Positions 23,242 to 30,312 of a stretch of DNA of 30,312 bases are shown one piece after another. Location: assembly GCA_050480705.1 (NCBI GenBank), contig JBJHAX010000024.1, positions 1 through 30,312 on the forward strand. The letters run 5' to 3'. Positions within the stretch are counted from its first letter, which is position 1; each line of letters starts with the position of its first letter. The notes below the pieces were generated by a model. It was not told where the DNA came from. It ran no database searches and saw only the letters and a list, made by a program, of their open reading frames with translations. Source of the stretch: JBJHAX01 sp050480705. GTDB taxonomy: Bacteria; Actinomycetota; Nitriliruptoria; Nitriliruptorales; Nitriliruptoraceae. A program made the translations under genes and the position numbers.

Positions 23242-24510
23242 ATGATCGATCTGCGCCTGCTCCGCGACGAGCCGGAACGTGTTGCTGCAGCCCTGCGACG
23301 CCGGGGTGTAGCCGACGACACCCTCGCCCGCTTCACGGCGTTGGACGAAGAGCGCCGTCGACTCATCGGCGACGTCGACACCGCCCGCGCGCAACGCAAC
23401 GCGACCTCGAAGGCGATCTCGCGTGCGTCCGAGGAGGAACGGGCGGCCCTCATCGAGCAGGCCGCTGCCGCCAAGGCGCAGGTGACCGACCTCGAAGGAC
23501 GCCTCGAGCAGGTCGAGCGTGAGCACGGCGAGCTCGCCGCGCACATCCCCAACCTTCCCCACGACGACGCGCCTGACGGCGAGGAGGGTGACGGCGTCGT
23601 CCTCCACACCTTCGGGACGCGCCCCGAACCGGGCTTCGCCCCGCGCGACCACGTGGAGCTTCTCGAAGCCGCCGACGCGCTCGATCTCGCGCGTGGCGCC
23701 CGGACGTCGGGCGCGCGGTTCGCCTATCTGAAGGGCGAAGGAGCACTGCTCGAGTTCGCACTCGTGCGCTATGCCATCGACGTCGCGATGCGCCACGGCC
23801 ACGTGCCGGTCATTCCTCCCGTGCTGGTTCGCGAAGCCGCGATGTACGGCACGGGATTTCTGCCGACCGACGAGCAGCAGCTGTTCATGACCCGCGACGA
23901 CGATTTCTATCTCGTCGGTACCTCGGAGGTCCCGCTCGCTGCGCTGCACATGGATGAGGTCCTCGACCCCGAAGACCTGCCGCTTCGCTACGTCGGCTAC
24001 TCACCGTGCTTTCGGCGCGAAGCTGGCGCGCACGGCAAGGACACGCGCGGGATCCTGCGTGTGCACCAGTTCGAGAAAGTGGAACTCTTCTCCTTCGTCG
24101 CGCCCGATGCATCCGACGACGAGCACCAGCGGATCCTGTCGATCGAGCAGGAGATCTTCGAAGGCCTCGAGATCCATGCGCGCGTCGTGGACATTCCCGT
24201 CGGCGACCTCGGCGCGTCGGCTGCACGCAAGTTCGACCTCGAGGCGTGGATGCCCGGCCAGGACGCCTATCGCGAGATCACGTCCTGTTCCAACACGACC
24301 GACTACCAGGCGCGCCGGCTGCGCGCCCGCATGCGGGGTGAAGGCGAGAACGTCTTCGTGCACACCCTGAACGGAACCGCGCTCGCGGTGCAGCGCGCCA
24401 TCATCGCGCTCGTCGAGCAGCACCAGCGCGCCGACGGCTCGGTCGACGTGCCGGAACAGCTCCAGCCCTACCTCGGCCGTGAACGCCTGCTCACCGGTAC
24501 CGACGGTTGA
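23242..24510 (+). CDS. serS: Seryl-tRNA synthetase
   Basis: A class II aminoacyl-tRNA synthetase that charges tRNA-Ser. At 422 residues it matches the bacterial norm. An N-terminal helical hairpin (about residues 1-100, with RLLRDEPERVAAALRRRG and AQRNATSKAIS) forms the tRNA-binding coiled coil. The catalytic domain shows motif 2 (RYVGYSPCFRREAGAHGKDTRG in pieces, then LRVHQFEKVELFSF), EITSCSNTTDYQARRL, and motif 3 NGTALAVQRAIIAL. The ATG is judged leaderless from the adjacent -10 box. Its product's substrate, tRNA-Ser(UGA), is encoded 60 bases downstream. Confidence 0.98.
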   Translation: MIDLRLLRDEPERVAAALRRRGVADDTLARFTALDEERRRLIGDVDTARAQRNATSKAISRASEEERAALIEQAAAAKAQVTDLEGRLEQVEREHGELAAHIPNLPHDDAPDGEEGDGVVLHTFGTRPEPGFAPRDHVELLEAADALDLARGARTSGARFAYLKGEGALLEFALVRYAIDVAMRHGHVPVIPPVLVREAAMYGTGFLPTDEQQLFMTRDDDFYLVGTSEVPLAALHMDEVLDPEDLPLRYVGYSPCFRREAGAHGKDTRGILRVHQFEKVELFSFVAPDASDDEHQRILSIEQEIFEGLEIHARVVDIPVGDLGASAARKFDLEAWMPGQDAYREITSCSNTTDYQARRLRARMRGEGENVFVHTLNGTALAVQRAIIALVEQHQRADGSVDVPEQLQPYLGRERLLTGTDG

Positions 24511-24533
24511 CGGTCGTGGTGGGCAAGTAGCCT
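24507..24533 (+). promoter_or_regulatory. Possible promoter of tRNA-Ser(UGA)
   Basis: TTGACG (24507-24512, overlapping the serS stop) and TAGCCT (24528-24533) are 15 bases apart, shorter than ideal, and end 37 bases before the tRNA. Cotranscription with serS is the alternative. Confidence 0.4.
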
Positions 24534-24570
24534 CGCAGCGGCGTTGTCGCGGTCGCCCGCGGGAACACCC

Positions 24571-24659
24571 GGAGGGTTGGCAGAGCGGACGATTGCACCG
24601 GTCTTGAAAACCGGCGTGCGGGGTGACCCGTACCGAGGGTTCGAATCCCTCACCCTCCG
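24571..24659 (+). tRNA. tRNA-Ser(UGA)
   Basis: An 89-base class II tRNA. Acceptor arms ggagggt (24571-24577) and accctcc (24652-24658) pair fully, with discriminator G as in serine tRNAs. The anticodon stem ccggt/accgg encloses loop cttgaaa, anticodon TGA. A long variable arm follows, then the T arm gaggg-ttcgaat-ccctc. CCA is not encoded. Confidence 0.97.
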
Positions 24660-24677
24660 CGGCGACGAGGCGTCCTG

Positions 24678-25184
24678 CTACCCCGGTGGCTCGATAGTCA
24701 GCACCGCGTCGAGTCCGGCACGGAAGTGGCAGCCGCGCCCCGTGAAGCACCCAACGTGCCATTCACCTACCTGCTCGTCGGTGAACCTCGTTGAGACCTC
24801 GACGGTTGTGCCACCGCGAACCTCGACGACGCGACTGTCGTAGGGCGGGCCAAGATCAACCTTTGCGGTAGCGGGGCGAACCTGGACCTCGAGGCCCTCG
24901 AGGAGGTCGTCCTCGAACGCAACCGCACGATTCTCGGCCTCAACGATGCCGCGGCCCATGCTGACGTGGTGGGTCACCTCGTCGCGGTTCTCGAACCGGA
25001 ACGTCACTGGCTCGCCAGCGACGACGTGCCACACATCGGGTTCGAACTTGTATCGCTCCATCCTGACGTTCAGCACGCCGTCACGGTCAGGCCGCGTCGC
25101 GTCGCTCGCTCCCCACAGGAACGCTGCCAGCGCACCTCCGGCGGCGACGAGAACGACGAGCGCGGCGAGTCGTGAACCCCGCAT
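24678..25184 (-). CDS. Membrane-anchored cupredoxin-like protein
   Basis: A 168-residue protein with an N-terminal helix (about residues 5-25) that anchors or exports it. The rest is a cupredoxin-like beta barrel: KFEPDVWHVVAGEPVTFRFENRDEVTHHVSM in pieces (the THH near residue 72 is a likely copper ligand), then GEWHVGCFTGRGCHFRAGLDAVLTI with two Cys and a His near 140-148. The C-x6-CH arrangement recalls the ligand loop of cytochrome oxidase subunit II (CuA) and nitrosocyanin-like proteins, but the usual second-His/Met pattern is incomplete, so metal binding is plausible rather than sure. The ATG follows GGAGAAGG. It stands alone after the tRNA gene, convergent with serS. Confidence 0.75.
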   Translation of the reverse strand: MRGSRLAALVVLVAAGGALAAFLWGASDATRPDRDGVLNVRMERYKFEPDVWHVVAGEPVTFRFENRDEVTHHVSMGRGIVEAENRAVAFEDDLLEGLEVQVRPATAKVDLGPPYDSRVVEVRGGTTVEVSTRFTDEQVGEWHVGCFTGRGCHFRAGLDAVLTIEPPG

Positions 25185-25318
25185 AGTGCCTTCTCCACGT
25201 GACGAAGATCCTGCCGTCAGTCGTCGGACCGTGCAGTTCGTTGCACGTTCCGAGTGTGCGCTGTCGCCGCGAAGCAGAAACGGGGCAAAGGTCCTTCATG
25301 GCGGGGCCGTGTGCCGCG

Positions 25319-25927
25319 TCAGCGGGCCAGGTCGGTCTGCTTGAACTCGTGCAGCTCGGGTGCGTTCTCGACCAGTCCCACGATCTGCTCGATGCGTGCG
25401 CGTGCACGGGCCGGGTCGCTTTCAGGGCGGTCGAGGACCCGGACGAACACGGAACGCTCGCTGCCGATGAACGTGGGCACGCCCCAGACGTCGTGGTCGC
25501 GGACCGCGGCCTCGTGCTCGGTCGCGAGCTGCTTGATGGTCTGCGGCTGCATCGCTTCCTCGACGATCTGGGAGCCGTCGAGGCCGACCCCGCCAAGCGC
25601 GGTTGTGATGGTCGCCTTTTCCCGGATGTCGTGGCCATGGTCATGCCGGGCGGCGAACAGCGCCAGATGCGCGTCGAGGAACCGCTCGGAGTGCTGGTCG
25701 CGCACGACGAGGCCGCTGAGCAGCGCCAGAATTCCTGACGATCGCCAGGGTTGATCCCGGTCCCACACGGCGGTGTCGCCTTCGTCGACGTGGCCCTGCG
25801 ACAGGCTGTAGGGGACGAATCGCACCTGCCAGTCGGCACCGTCACGAAGCCCCGCGACGACGTGCTCGTTGGCGTTGCGTGCCCAGGGGCACAGGTAGTC
25901 GAAGGTGATGCCGAAATCGAGGTGCAC
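25319..25927 (-). CDS. DsbA-fold protein (FrnE/HCCA isomerase-like) with CPWA active site
   Basis: A thioredoxin-like DsbA-family protein of about 202 residues. The first strand leads to FDYLCPWARNAN, an active-site motif with only the first Cys (CPWA, not CPxC). An all-helical insert follows (VWDRDQPWRSSGILALLSG), then the cis-proline loop VWGVPTFIGSERSVFVRV. Actinobacterial relatives include mycothiol-dependent nitroreductase-like and HCCA isomerase-like proteins. Lacking the resolving Cys, it should not form the intramolecular disulfide of classical DsbA, and a thiol cofactor or isomerase role is possible. The GTG at 25927 is preferred because it begins just before the first strand and AAGG lies upstream. 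An ATG at 25975 or GTG at 26008 would add 16 or 27 residues. It is divergent from the kinase-like gene. Confidence 0.75.
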   Translation of the reverse strand: MHLDFGITFDYLCPWARNANEHVVAGLRDGADWQVRFVPYSLSQGHVDEGDTAVWDRDQPWRSSGILALLSGLVVRDQHSERFLDAHLALFAARHDHGHDIREKATITTALGGVGLDGSQIVEEAMQPQTIKQLATEHEAAVRDHDVWGVPTFIGSERSVFVRVLDRPESDPARARARIEQIVGLVENAPELHEFKQTDLAR

Positions 25928-26021
25928 CGTGGCGCCTTGGCTTGTCTGCGTGCGGATGGACTGTCGAGAACGCATGTGGGCCCACAGGTATTCCTGGGGA
26001 TGGCACACAACCGACGGCCAG

Positions 26022-26027
26022 TAGAGT
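26022..26027 (+). promoter_or_regulatory. Possible -10 of the kinase-pair operon
   Basis: TAGAGT, 49 bases before the GTG of the pseudokinase gene, within the short space divergent from the DsbA-fold gene. The -35 position (atggca) is weak. Confidence 0.35.
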
Positions 26028-26076
26028 CGTCGGCGCCGGGGACCCGGAACCCGGCAACGACGTGCAGGAGGGGTCG

Positions 26077-27336
26077 GTGCAGGTCGGGGCTGATGTCATC
26101 CTGCTCGTCGCGGTGGTCCTCGTCTGCTCGACGGCGCCGATGACGCACGTCCCGATGCGCGTCGCGCTTCATGTCGCGGTTATCGGCGCCGGTGGGGTTG
26201 CGGCTCTGGCCACCGGCTTGTCGGCGGCGACAACCGTGACCGTGATCGCAGTCGTCGCGACGGCTGCGGTGGTCGCGTCGTCGTTCGCTGCGGAGCTTCG
26301 CCGGGTGAGGCTTGCAGCCGAGCAGGCCAGTGGTGCGGCTCGTCGCCGCACCACGTTGCTGACGGCGATGCGGCAACTGCAGGGGCTCGACCCCTCAGAG
26401 ATGGGGGCACACGCGGTCGACACGCTGCGATCGCTCGGGTTCCCGGCGGTCGAGCTGCTTCTCGCCGGCCCCGGTGGACTTCGCCCTGCGACCTCGGGCG
26501 GCGCCGGGCAGCAGGATCTGGATCGCGACGAGGCGCAGCGCGCGGCGGAACACGCGATCGTGGCGGGGGACACCGAGACAGCATCCGGCGAGATGATCGC
26601 TGCCGCGGTGCATGCAGGAGCAACGACGGTCGGTGCGATCGTCGCCGCGTCTCCCACCCCGGGCACGGTGCACCCCGACGCCGTCGACACCGTGGAGGTC
26701 GTCGCGGGCCACCTCGGTGCCGCGTTCGCTGCTCAACGCCAGGTCGTCCGCCAGCGCGAACTCCTGGAACGGATGGGCGACCTCGAAGCAATGCGTCGTG
26801 CGTTCCTCGGACAGGTGTCCGACGAACTCCGTGCGCCGCTGGCGCAGGCACGTGAGGCGTGCGAAGGCCTGATGGACGTCGACAGCGCGCGCGATGCAGC
26901 TGCCCGCGGGCGCTACCTGACGCTGCTCACCCAGCGAACCGCCGACCTGCGCGTCACCATCGACACGCTGCTGGATTTCTCGCAGACGCAGACCGAGGCA
27001 GGCAGTGCAGAGCCTGTCGTCGCACAGCTCGGCGAGGTGCTCGAAGCGACCGGGCTGACCCTGCGGCGGCCGGCCGATGTCGAGGCGTGCCACGTCGAGA
27101 TCGACCCGCGGCTGTTCGCCGGAGCGATCGAGCTGCTCTTCGGCGTCACGGACGTGGATGTCGACGTCGATGAACATCACGTCTGGCTCACCGCGACGGC
27201 TGCGGAGCCGCCGACCCGCAGCGAGCTCGCACGGTCGCTGTCGGAACAGCTGCTCGTCGGCGCAGGGGCCCTGCTGGACGAGGGACCACCGCCACGAGTT
27301 GCGCTGCGACGCGTCGTCGACGAGGTCGGGACGTGA
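26077..27336 (+). CDS. Degenerate histidine kinase-like protein (phosphoacceptor His replaced by Asp)
   Basis: A 419-residue protein built like a membrane sensor kinase. It has two or three helices in residues 5-70, a GAF-like domain about 90-225, a short coiled linker, then a DHp-like segment. Where kinases read VSHELRTPL, this reads VSDELRAPL, with D249 in place of the His. The following helix pair (RYLTLLTQRTADLRVTIDTLLDFSQTQTEAG) is kinase-like, but the ATPase part is short and lacks the N, G1, F and G2 boxes. It therefore should neither bind ATP nor autophosphorylate. The GTG start was chosen for AGGAG with a six-base spacer. Its stop overlaps the start of a real kinase by four bases. 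An inactive partner or regulator of that kinase is the best reading; decay toward a pseudogene is the alternative, but the frame is fully open. Confidence 0.82.
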   Translation: MQVGADVILLVAVVLVCSTAPMTHVPMRVALHVAVIGAGGVAALATGLSAATTVTVIAVVATAAVVASSFAAELRRVRLAAEQASGAARRRTTLLTAMRQLQGLDPSEMGAHAVDTLRSLGFPAVELLLAGPGGLRPATSGGAGQQDLDRDEAQRAAEHAIVAGDTETASGEMIAAAVHAGATTVGAIVAASPTPGTVHPDAVDTVEVVAGHLGAAFAAQRQVVRQRELLERMGDLEAMRRAFLGQVSDELRAPLAQAREACEGLMDVDSARDAAARGRYLTLLTQRTADLRVTIDTLLDFSQTQTEAGSAEPVVAQLGEVLEATGLTLRRPADVEACHVEIDPRLFAGAIELLFGVTDVDVDVDEHHVWLTATAAEPPTRSELARSLSEQLLVGAGALLDEGPPPRVALRRVVDEVGT

Positions 27337-28964
27337 ACACTGCCGGCACGGATGCGCAGGGAACGGACAACGCGACGATCCGTGTCGGCATGGTCGTGCT
27401 CACCCTCGTGGTCACCTTCTATGCCGTCTTCGTCGCCGACGTCGTGCGGATGGACGTGCTTGCGGTGGTGGTCGTGCTCGGCCTCGTCCTGGCGGTCGTC
27501 AATGCACTGCGCCCGTGGCGACGATTCGGCGCGAACGGCGAGTTGTTCGCGCGGTCCTGGCAGCTGGTGAGCGCCACCGTCGGCGTGGGACTGGTGCCGC
27601 TGGCCTTTGGATGGGTGCTCGACGTCGCCGTCGAGTTGTTCACTCCGGTGATGGCCACCATTGTGGTGGCCGGCGCGTACAGCTATCCGCGACGCGGCCG
27701 GCTCGCGCTGCTGATCTGGGCGATCCTCATCTGGGTCGCCGCGTTGGCACTCGGAGGCGGCGTGCGCAGCCCCTCCGCGCTCGTCCTCCACGCCGGAGGG
27801 CTCGCCGTCGTGGCGGTGGTGTCGATGCGCACGGCCAATGCGCGTCGTGCTGCTGCGCAGCGCCAGCACGCGGAACGGGTCCGTGCGGACCGTCACCAGA
27901 TGCTGCTCGCGAGCGTGCTCCGGGCGAACTCGCTGGATCCCGGCACGGTGCTCGACAGTGTCGTTCAAGGGCTCGTCGAGGTCGGCTTCGAGCGCGTCGA
28001 GGTGCGCCAGTTCAATGAACGGACCGGACACGCCGAGGTCCTGGCTGCGTCGAGCGGCGGCGCCGGCCGGGACACCGACCGGTCCGACGAGCTCGTCGTT
28101 CCGTTGACGCTCGGCGAAGGATCTCCCGGGATCATCGTCGCCACCTCACAGGATCCGTTGTCCGACCTGCACCGCGACGCGGTCGAGCTGTTCGCTGAGG
28201 AAGTGACCGCGATGCTGCGCCGGGCCGAGGCGTTCGCCGCTGAACGGCGCGTGGTCGACGAATCCCGCCACCTCGACGAACGCACCCACGACTTTGTCAG
28301 CACGGTGTCGCACGAGCTGCGCACGCCCCTCACCGTGATGCAGGGCCTCGGGCAGACGCTCGGACGCCGCTGGGGCGATCTGGGCGCGCAGCGACGAGGA
28401 GACCTGTTGCGGCGCATCGATGCGAACATCGATCGGCTCGAAGTGCTCGTCCTCTCGCTGCTCAACCACGTCGCGCTCGACACCGGCGAGTTCTCACCGC
28501 AGATCGAGACGATCGAGCTGCGCACGACGGTGGAATCGCTGCTCGGCAGACTCTCCGGTGTGCTCGCCGGACACAACGTGACCGTCGACGTCGACCGGGA
28601 CCTGCTGGTTGAGGCCGATCCGAGCCTGATCGAGCACGTGTTCGAGAACCTGCTGAACAACGCCGTCAAACACACGCCCAACGGCACCAGCGTGTGGATT
28701 CGCTCACGGATGGTGGATGACGCCGTCGAGGTCGAGATCGGCGACGACGGACCCGGGATCGCCAGCATCGATCTGCCGCACGTGCTCGAGCGGTTCTACC
28801 GCGGCGGCGAGTCGACGAGGCGTGTGAGCGGCGGCCTGGGCCTCGGGCTCGCGCTGGCCCGGCAGATCGTGGTGGCGCACGGCAGCGACCTCGACGTCGA
28901 GAGCGGGCCGGACCAGGGCGCGTCGTTCTTCTTCAGGCTGCGAACGTCAGGAGCGGCGACGTGA
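27333..28964 (+). CDS. Membrane sensor histidine kinase with GAF domain (orphan)
   Basis: A 543-residue sensor kinase. About five hydrophobic segments in residues 18-175 form the sensor module, a GAF-like domain spans about 195-300, and the DHp helix follows with H327 in FVSTVSHELRTPLTVM. The ATPase has an N-box ENLLNNAVKHTPNG, G1 GDDGPGIA, F-box LERFYRGGEST and G2 GLGLGLALARQIV, so catalysis should be intact. GTG start overlaps the pseudokinase stop (GTGA), implying coupled synthesis in similar amounts. No response regulator lies nearby, so the output partner is elsewhere. The 3' end overlaps the YihY/BrkB gene tail to tail by 18 bases. The overall layout matches its neighbour, which suggests the pair arose by duplication; that is inference. 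Confidence 0.93.
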   Translation: MNTAGTDAQGTDNATIRVGMVVLTLVVTFYAVFVADVVRMDVLAVVVVLGLVLAVVNALRPWRRFGANGELFARSWQLVSATVGVGLVPLAFGWVLDVAVELFTPVMATIVVAGAYSYPRRGRLALLIWAILIWVAALALGGGVRSPSALVLHAGGLAVVAVVSMRTANARRAAAQRQHAERVRADRHQMLLASVLRANSLDPGTVLDSVVQGLVEVGFERVEVRQFNERTGHAEVLAASSGGAGRDTDRSDELVVPLTLGEGSPGIIVATSQDPLSDLHRDAVELFAEEVTAMLRRAEAFAAERRVVDESRHLDERTHDFVSTVSHELRTPLTVMQGLGQTLGRRWGDLGAQRRGDLLRRIDANIDRLEVLVLSLLNHVALDTGEFSPQIETIELRTTVESLLGRLSGVLAGHNVTVDVDRDLLVEADPSLIEHVFENLLNNAVKHTPNGTSVWIRSRMVDDAVEVEIGDDGPGIASIDLPHVLERFYRGGESTRRVSGGLGLGLALARQIVVAHGSDLDVESGPDQGASFFFRLRTSGAAT

Positions 28965-29834
28965 CGAGGCGTTCAATTCGGCGCCGAGCAGCACAGCGAA
29001 CCCGGACAGCCACAGCCACAGAAGCCCGACGATCGGTCCGGCGAGCTGGCCGTACACACTGTCGCCCGTCATGAACCAGGAGCCGTACAGGCGCAGCCCC
29101 GCGCTGCCGAGCAGCCACACAAGCGTCGCCAGCACCGCGCCGGGCAGCTCGCGCGTCCCGCCGCCACCAGGGACACCGAACCGGTAGAGCGCCCATACGG
29201 CGCCGGTCGCGCCGAGCAGCACGATCGGCCAGTACAGCGCGCCCCACAACGTGGTGATCGTGGACCTGCCGGCCCCGATCCATGATGCGAGCTGGTCGCC
29301 GAACCCGGGTCCGGCGATCAACAGCGGTGCGAGCACCATCCCGGCCAGCATCGCAGAGATCGCGATCCCGAACCCGAGCAGCCGGTCCTTCCAACCCTCA
29401 CGGGTCTCGCCGTTGCCTCGCACGATCGCCACGGTCTGCAGCACGACCTTCACCGCCCGTGAGGCCGTCCATACCGCTGCGACGAACGACACCGACACCA
29501 GGCCGACGCCACCTCCGCTCAGGATCTGCTGGACGAGCGGCAGCACCGTGTTGTCGATGGTGTTCTCGGTGAGCGTGAAGCCCGCCACTTCGACGACGCG
29601 TTGCGTGAACTGGTCGTCCCAGTCGTCGCCGAGCCGCCCACCGAGTGCGCCGAGTGCGCCGATCGACGCGATCAGCAGGGCGGGCAGGGACAGCAGGACC
29701 CAGAAGGCTATTTCCGCGGCAAGCCCGGGCAGCCGGTCGGAAACCGCGTTGTCGATCGTGCGCACCGCGACGTCCACGGGTCGGCGGAAGCGCCGCGGGG
29801 TGGCGTCGATGACGCGCTGAGACACAGGATGCAT
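28947..29834 (-). CDS. YihY/BrkB family membrane protein
   Basis: A 295-residue inner-membrane protein with six hydrophobic segments. Family hallmarks: LAAEIAFWVLLSLPALLI near the start, SVSFVAAVWTASRAVKVV in the second helix pair, GAVLATLVWLLGSAGLRLYGSWFM and YGQLAGPIVGLLWLWLSGFAVLLGAELN at the end (quoted in part). The family was once called ribonuclease BN or serum-resistance BrkB; its real activity is unresolved. The ATG at 29834 has no ribosome binding site but lies six bases after TAGATT on the minus strand, consistent with a leaderless transcript. The end overlaps the kinase gene. Confidence 0.9.
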   Translation of the reverse strand: MHPVSQRVIDATPRRFRRPVDVAVRTIDNAVSDRLPGLAAEIAFWVLLSLPALLIASIGALGALGGRLGDDWDDQFTQRVVEVAGFTLTENTIDNTVLPLVQQILSGGGVGLVSVSFVAAVWTASRAVKVVLQTVAIVRGNGETREGWKDRLLGFGIAISAMLAGMVLAPLLIAGPGFGDQLASWIGAGRSTITTLWGALYWPIVLLGATGAVWALYRFGVPGGGGTRELPGAVLATLVWLLGSAGLRLYGSWFMTGDSVYGQLAGPIVGLLWLWLSGFAVLLGAELNASSRRRS

Positions 29835-29846
29835 CGGGTCAATCTA
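29835..29846 (-). promoter_or_regulatory. -10 box for a leaderless yihY/brkB transcript
   Basis: TAGATT (29846-29841 on the minus strand) with a six-base spacer to the ATG at 29834. No -35 of TTGACA type was seen. Confidence 0.4.
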
Positions 29847-29861
29847 ACGTGATGGTGACTG

Positions 29862-29867
29862 CTACCC
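29862..29867 (+). promoter_or_regulatory. Possible -10 of the tRNA-Ser/tRNA-Arg unit
   Basis: TACCCT, 41 bases before tRNA-Ser(GCU). No clear -35. Confidence 0.3.
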
Positions 29868-29908
29868 TCACGCCAACCGTGCTCGCCACCATCGGAGCCG
29901 GGGCGCCT

Positions 29909-29999
29909 GGAGGCTTCGCCTAGTCTGGTCTATGGCGCGGGATTGCTAATCCCGTTGGGTCATTTATGGCCCTCGAGGGTTCGAATCCCTCAGCCTCCG
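29909..29999 (+). tRNA. tRNA-Ser(GCU)
   Basis: A 91-base class II tRNA. Acceptor arms ggaggct (29909-29915) and agcctcc (29992-29998) pair fully, discriminator G. The anticodon stem cggga/tcccg encloses ttgctaa, anticodon GCT. A long variable arm and the T arm gaggg-ttcgaat-ccctc follow. CCA is not encoded. Confidence 0.96.
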
Positions 30000-30004
30000 C
30001 GGAT

Positions 30005-30079
30005 GCGCTGGTAGCTCAGTCCGGATAGAGCACCTGACTACGGATCAGGCGGCCGGGGGTTCGAATCCCTCCCAGCGCG
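30005..30079 (+). tRNA. tRNA-Arg(ACG)
   Basis: A 75-base class I tRNA, five bases after tRNA-Ser(GCU) and so probably cotranscribed. Acceptor arms gcgctgg and ccagcgc pair fully. The anticodon stem cctga/tcagg encloses ctacgga, anticodon ACG (A34 expected to become inosine). The T arm is ggggg-ttcgaat-ccctc with one G-T pair. CCA is not encoded. Confidence 0.96.
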
Positions 30080-30084
30080 CATCT

Positions 30085-30131
30085 CGAGAACGGCCCGCTA
30101 CGTACCTCTAGCGGGCCGTTCTCGCGGTTTT
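30085..30131 (+). terminator. Intrinsic terminator of the tRNA unit
   Basis: A 15-base-pair stem (30085-30099 with 30110-30124; cgagaacggcccgct / agcgggccgttctcg) with a 10-base loop, followed by cggtttt. It begins six bases after tRNA-Arg and is the strongest terminator in the window. Confidence 0.9.
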
Positions 30132-30241
30132 GGGAGATCGGCCACGACGGTTATCCACAGGGCGGCATGACAAATCCGTGACCAATCGGTCGCGGACAGG
30201 GACAGTCATCCGGGGTCCGGCACGACCCGACGAGGTGACCG

Positions 30242-30312
30242 ATGAGCTACTACCAGCTGCCGTCCGGCGCGTACCACGCCAGGCTGATGATCAACGGCGT
30301 GCGCTACACCGC
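30242..30312 (+). CDS. Possible tyrosine-type integrase, N-terminal fragment (runs off the window)
   Basis: An ATG behind GAGGTGA opens a frame of 23 visible residues that continues past the edge: MSYYQLPSGAY followed by HARLMINGVRYT. The pattern of a short strand, then G-x-Y-x-A-R and a second strand ending in G-x-R-Y-T, resembles the N-terminal arm-binding segment of phage and ICE tyrosine recombinases. Its position just beyond a tRNA gene, reading away from it, is where integrases of tRNA-inserted elements usually lie. The fragment is too short for certainty. The 110 bases between the terminator and this start (30132-30241) hold no gene. Confidence 0.45.
   Translation, partial: MSYYQLPSGAYHARLMINGVRYT

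Overview
The window is GC-rich chromosomal DNA with tightly packed genes, many GTG starts, many ATGA/GTGA start-stop overlaps, a PspC/NarL signalling cassette, a class F sortase and a fused MoaD-MoaE. These point to an actinobacterium (Actinomycetota). A deep branch such as Nitriliruptoria or Acidimicrobiia is a guess that cannot be settled here. A 10-N gap shows a draft or metagenome-derived scaffold.

Layout. (1) 1-4770: the end of an MFS transporter, then a two-component system (PspC-domain sensor kinase plus NarL-type regulator) divergent from a PspC/toast-rack membrane protein gene (cut by the N gap) and a two-helix protein. This looks like an envelope-stress cassette. (2) 4842-13709: purine synthesis genes purA, purD, purE and purC, interleaved with a membrane-anchored TAP-like hydrolase and a molybdenum cofactor cluster: fused moaD-moaE, moaA, mog and a mocA-like gene. 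(3) 13815-21460: a branched-chain amino acid type ABC importer. The lipoprotein LivJ gene is separated from livH-livM-livG-livF by a DsrE-like gene and a sortase F/DUF4397 surface-protein pair. LivH carries an extra extracytoplasmic domain. (4) 21650-24659: a DUF4446 protein, pheA, serS and tRNA-Ser(UGA). (5) 24678-29834: a cupredoxin-like protein, a DsbA-fold protein, then two overlapping genes encoding a degenerate histidine kinase (His to Asp at the phosphoacceptor site) and an intact orphan histidine kinase, followed by a YihY/BrkB membrane protein. (6) 29909 to the end: tRNA-Ser(GCU), tRNA-Arg(ACG), a strong terminator, and the start of what may be a tyrosine integrase, so an integrated element may begin at the right edge.

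The most unusual items are the pseudokinase/kinase pair, the LivH fusion, the sortase with a non-canonical candidate substrate, a repeated TANNNT-N6-ATG arrangement that implies leaderless transcripts, and a perfect inverted repeat between the divergent PspC genes. No CRISPR array, rRNA gene or insertion sequence was seen, and no gene-free stretch exceeds about 220 bases.
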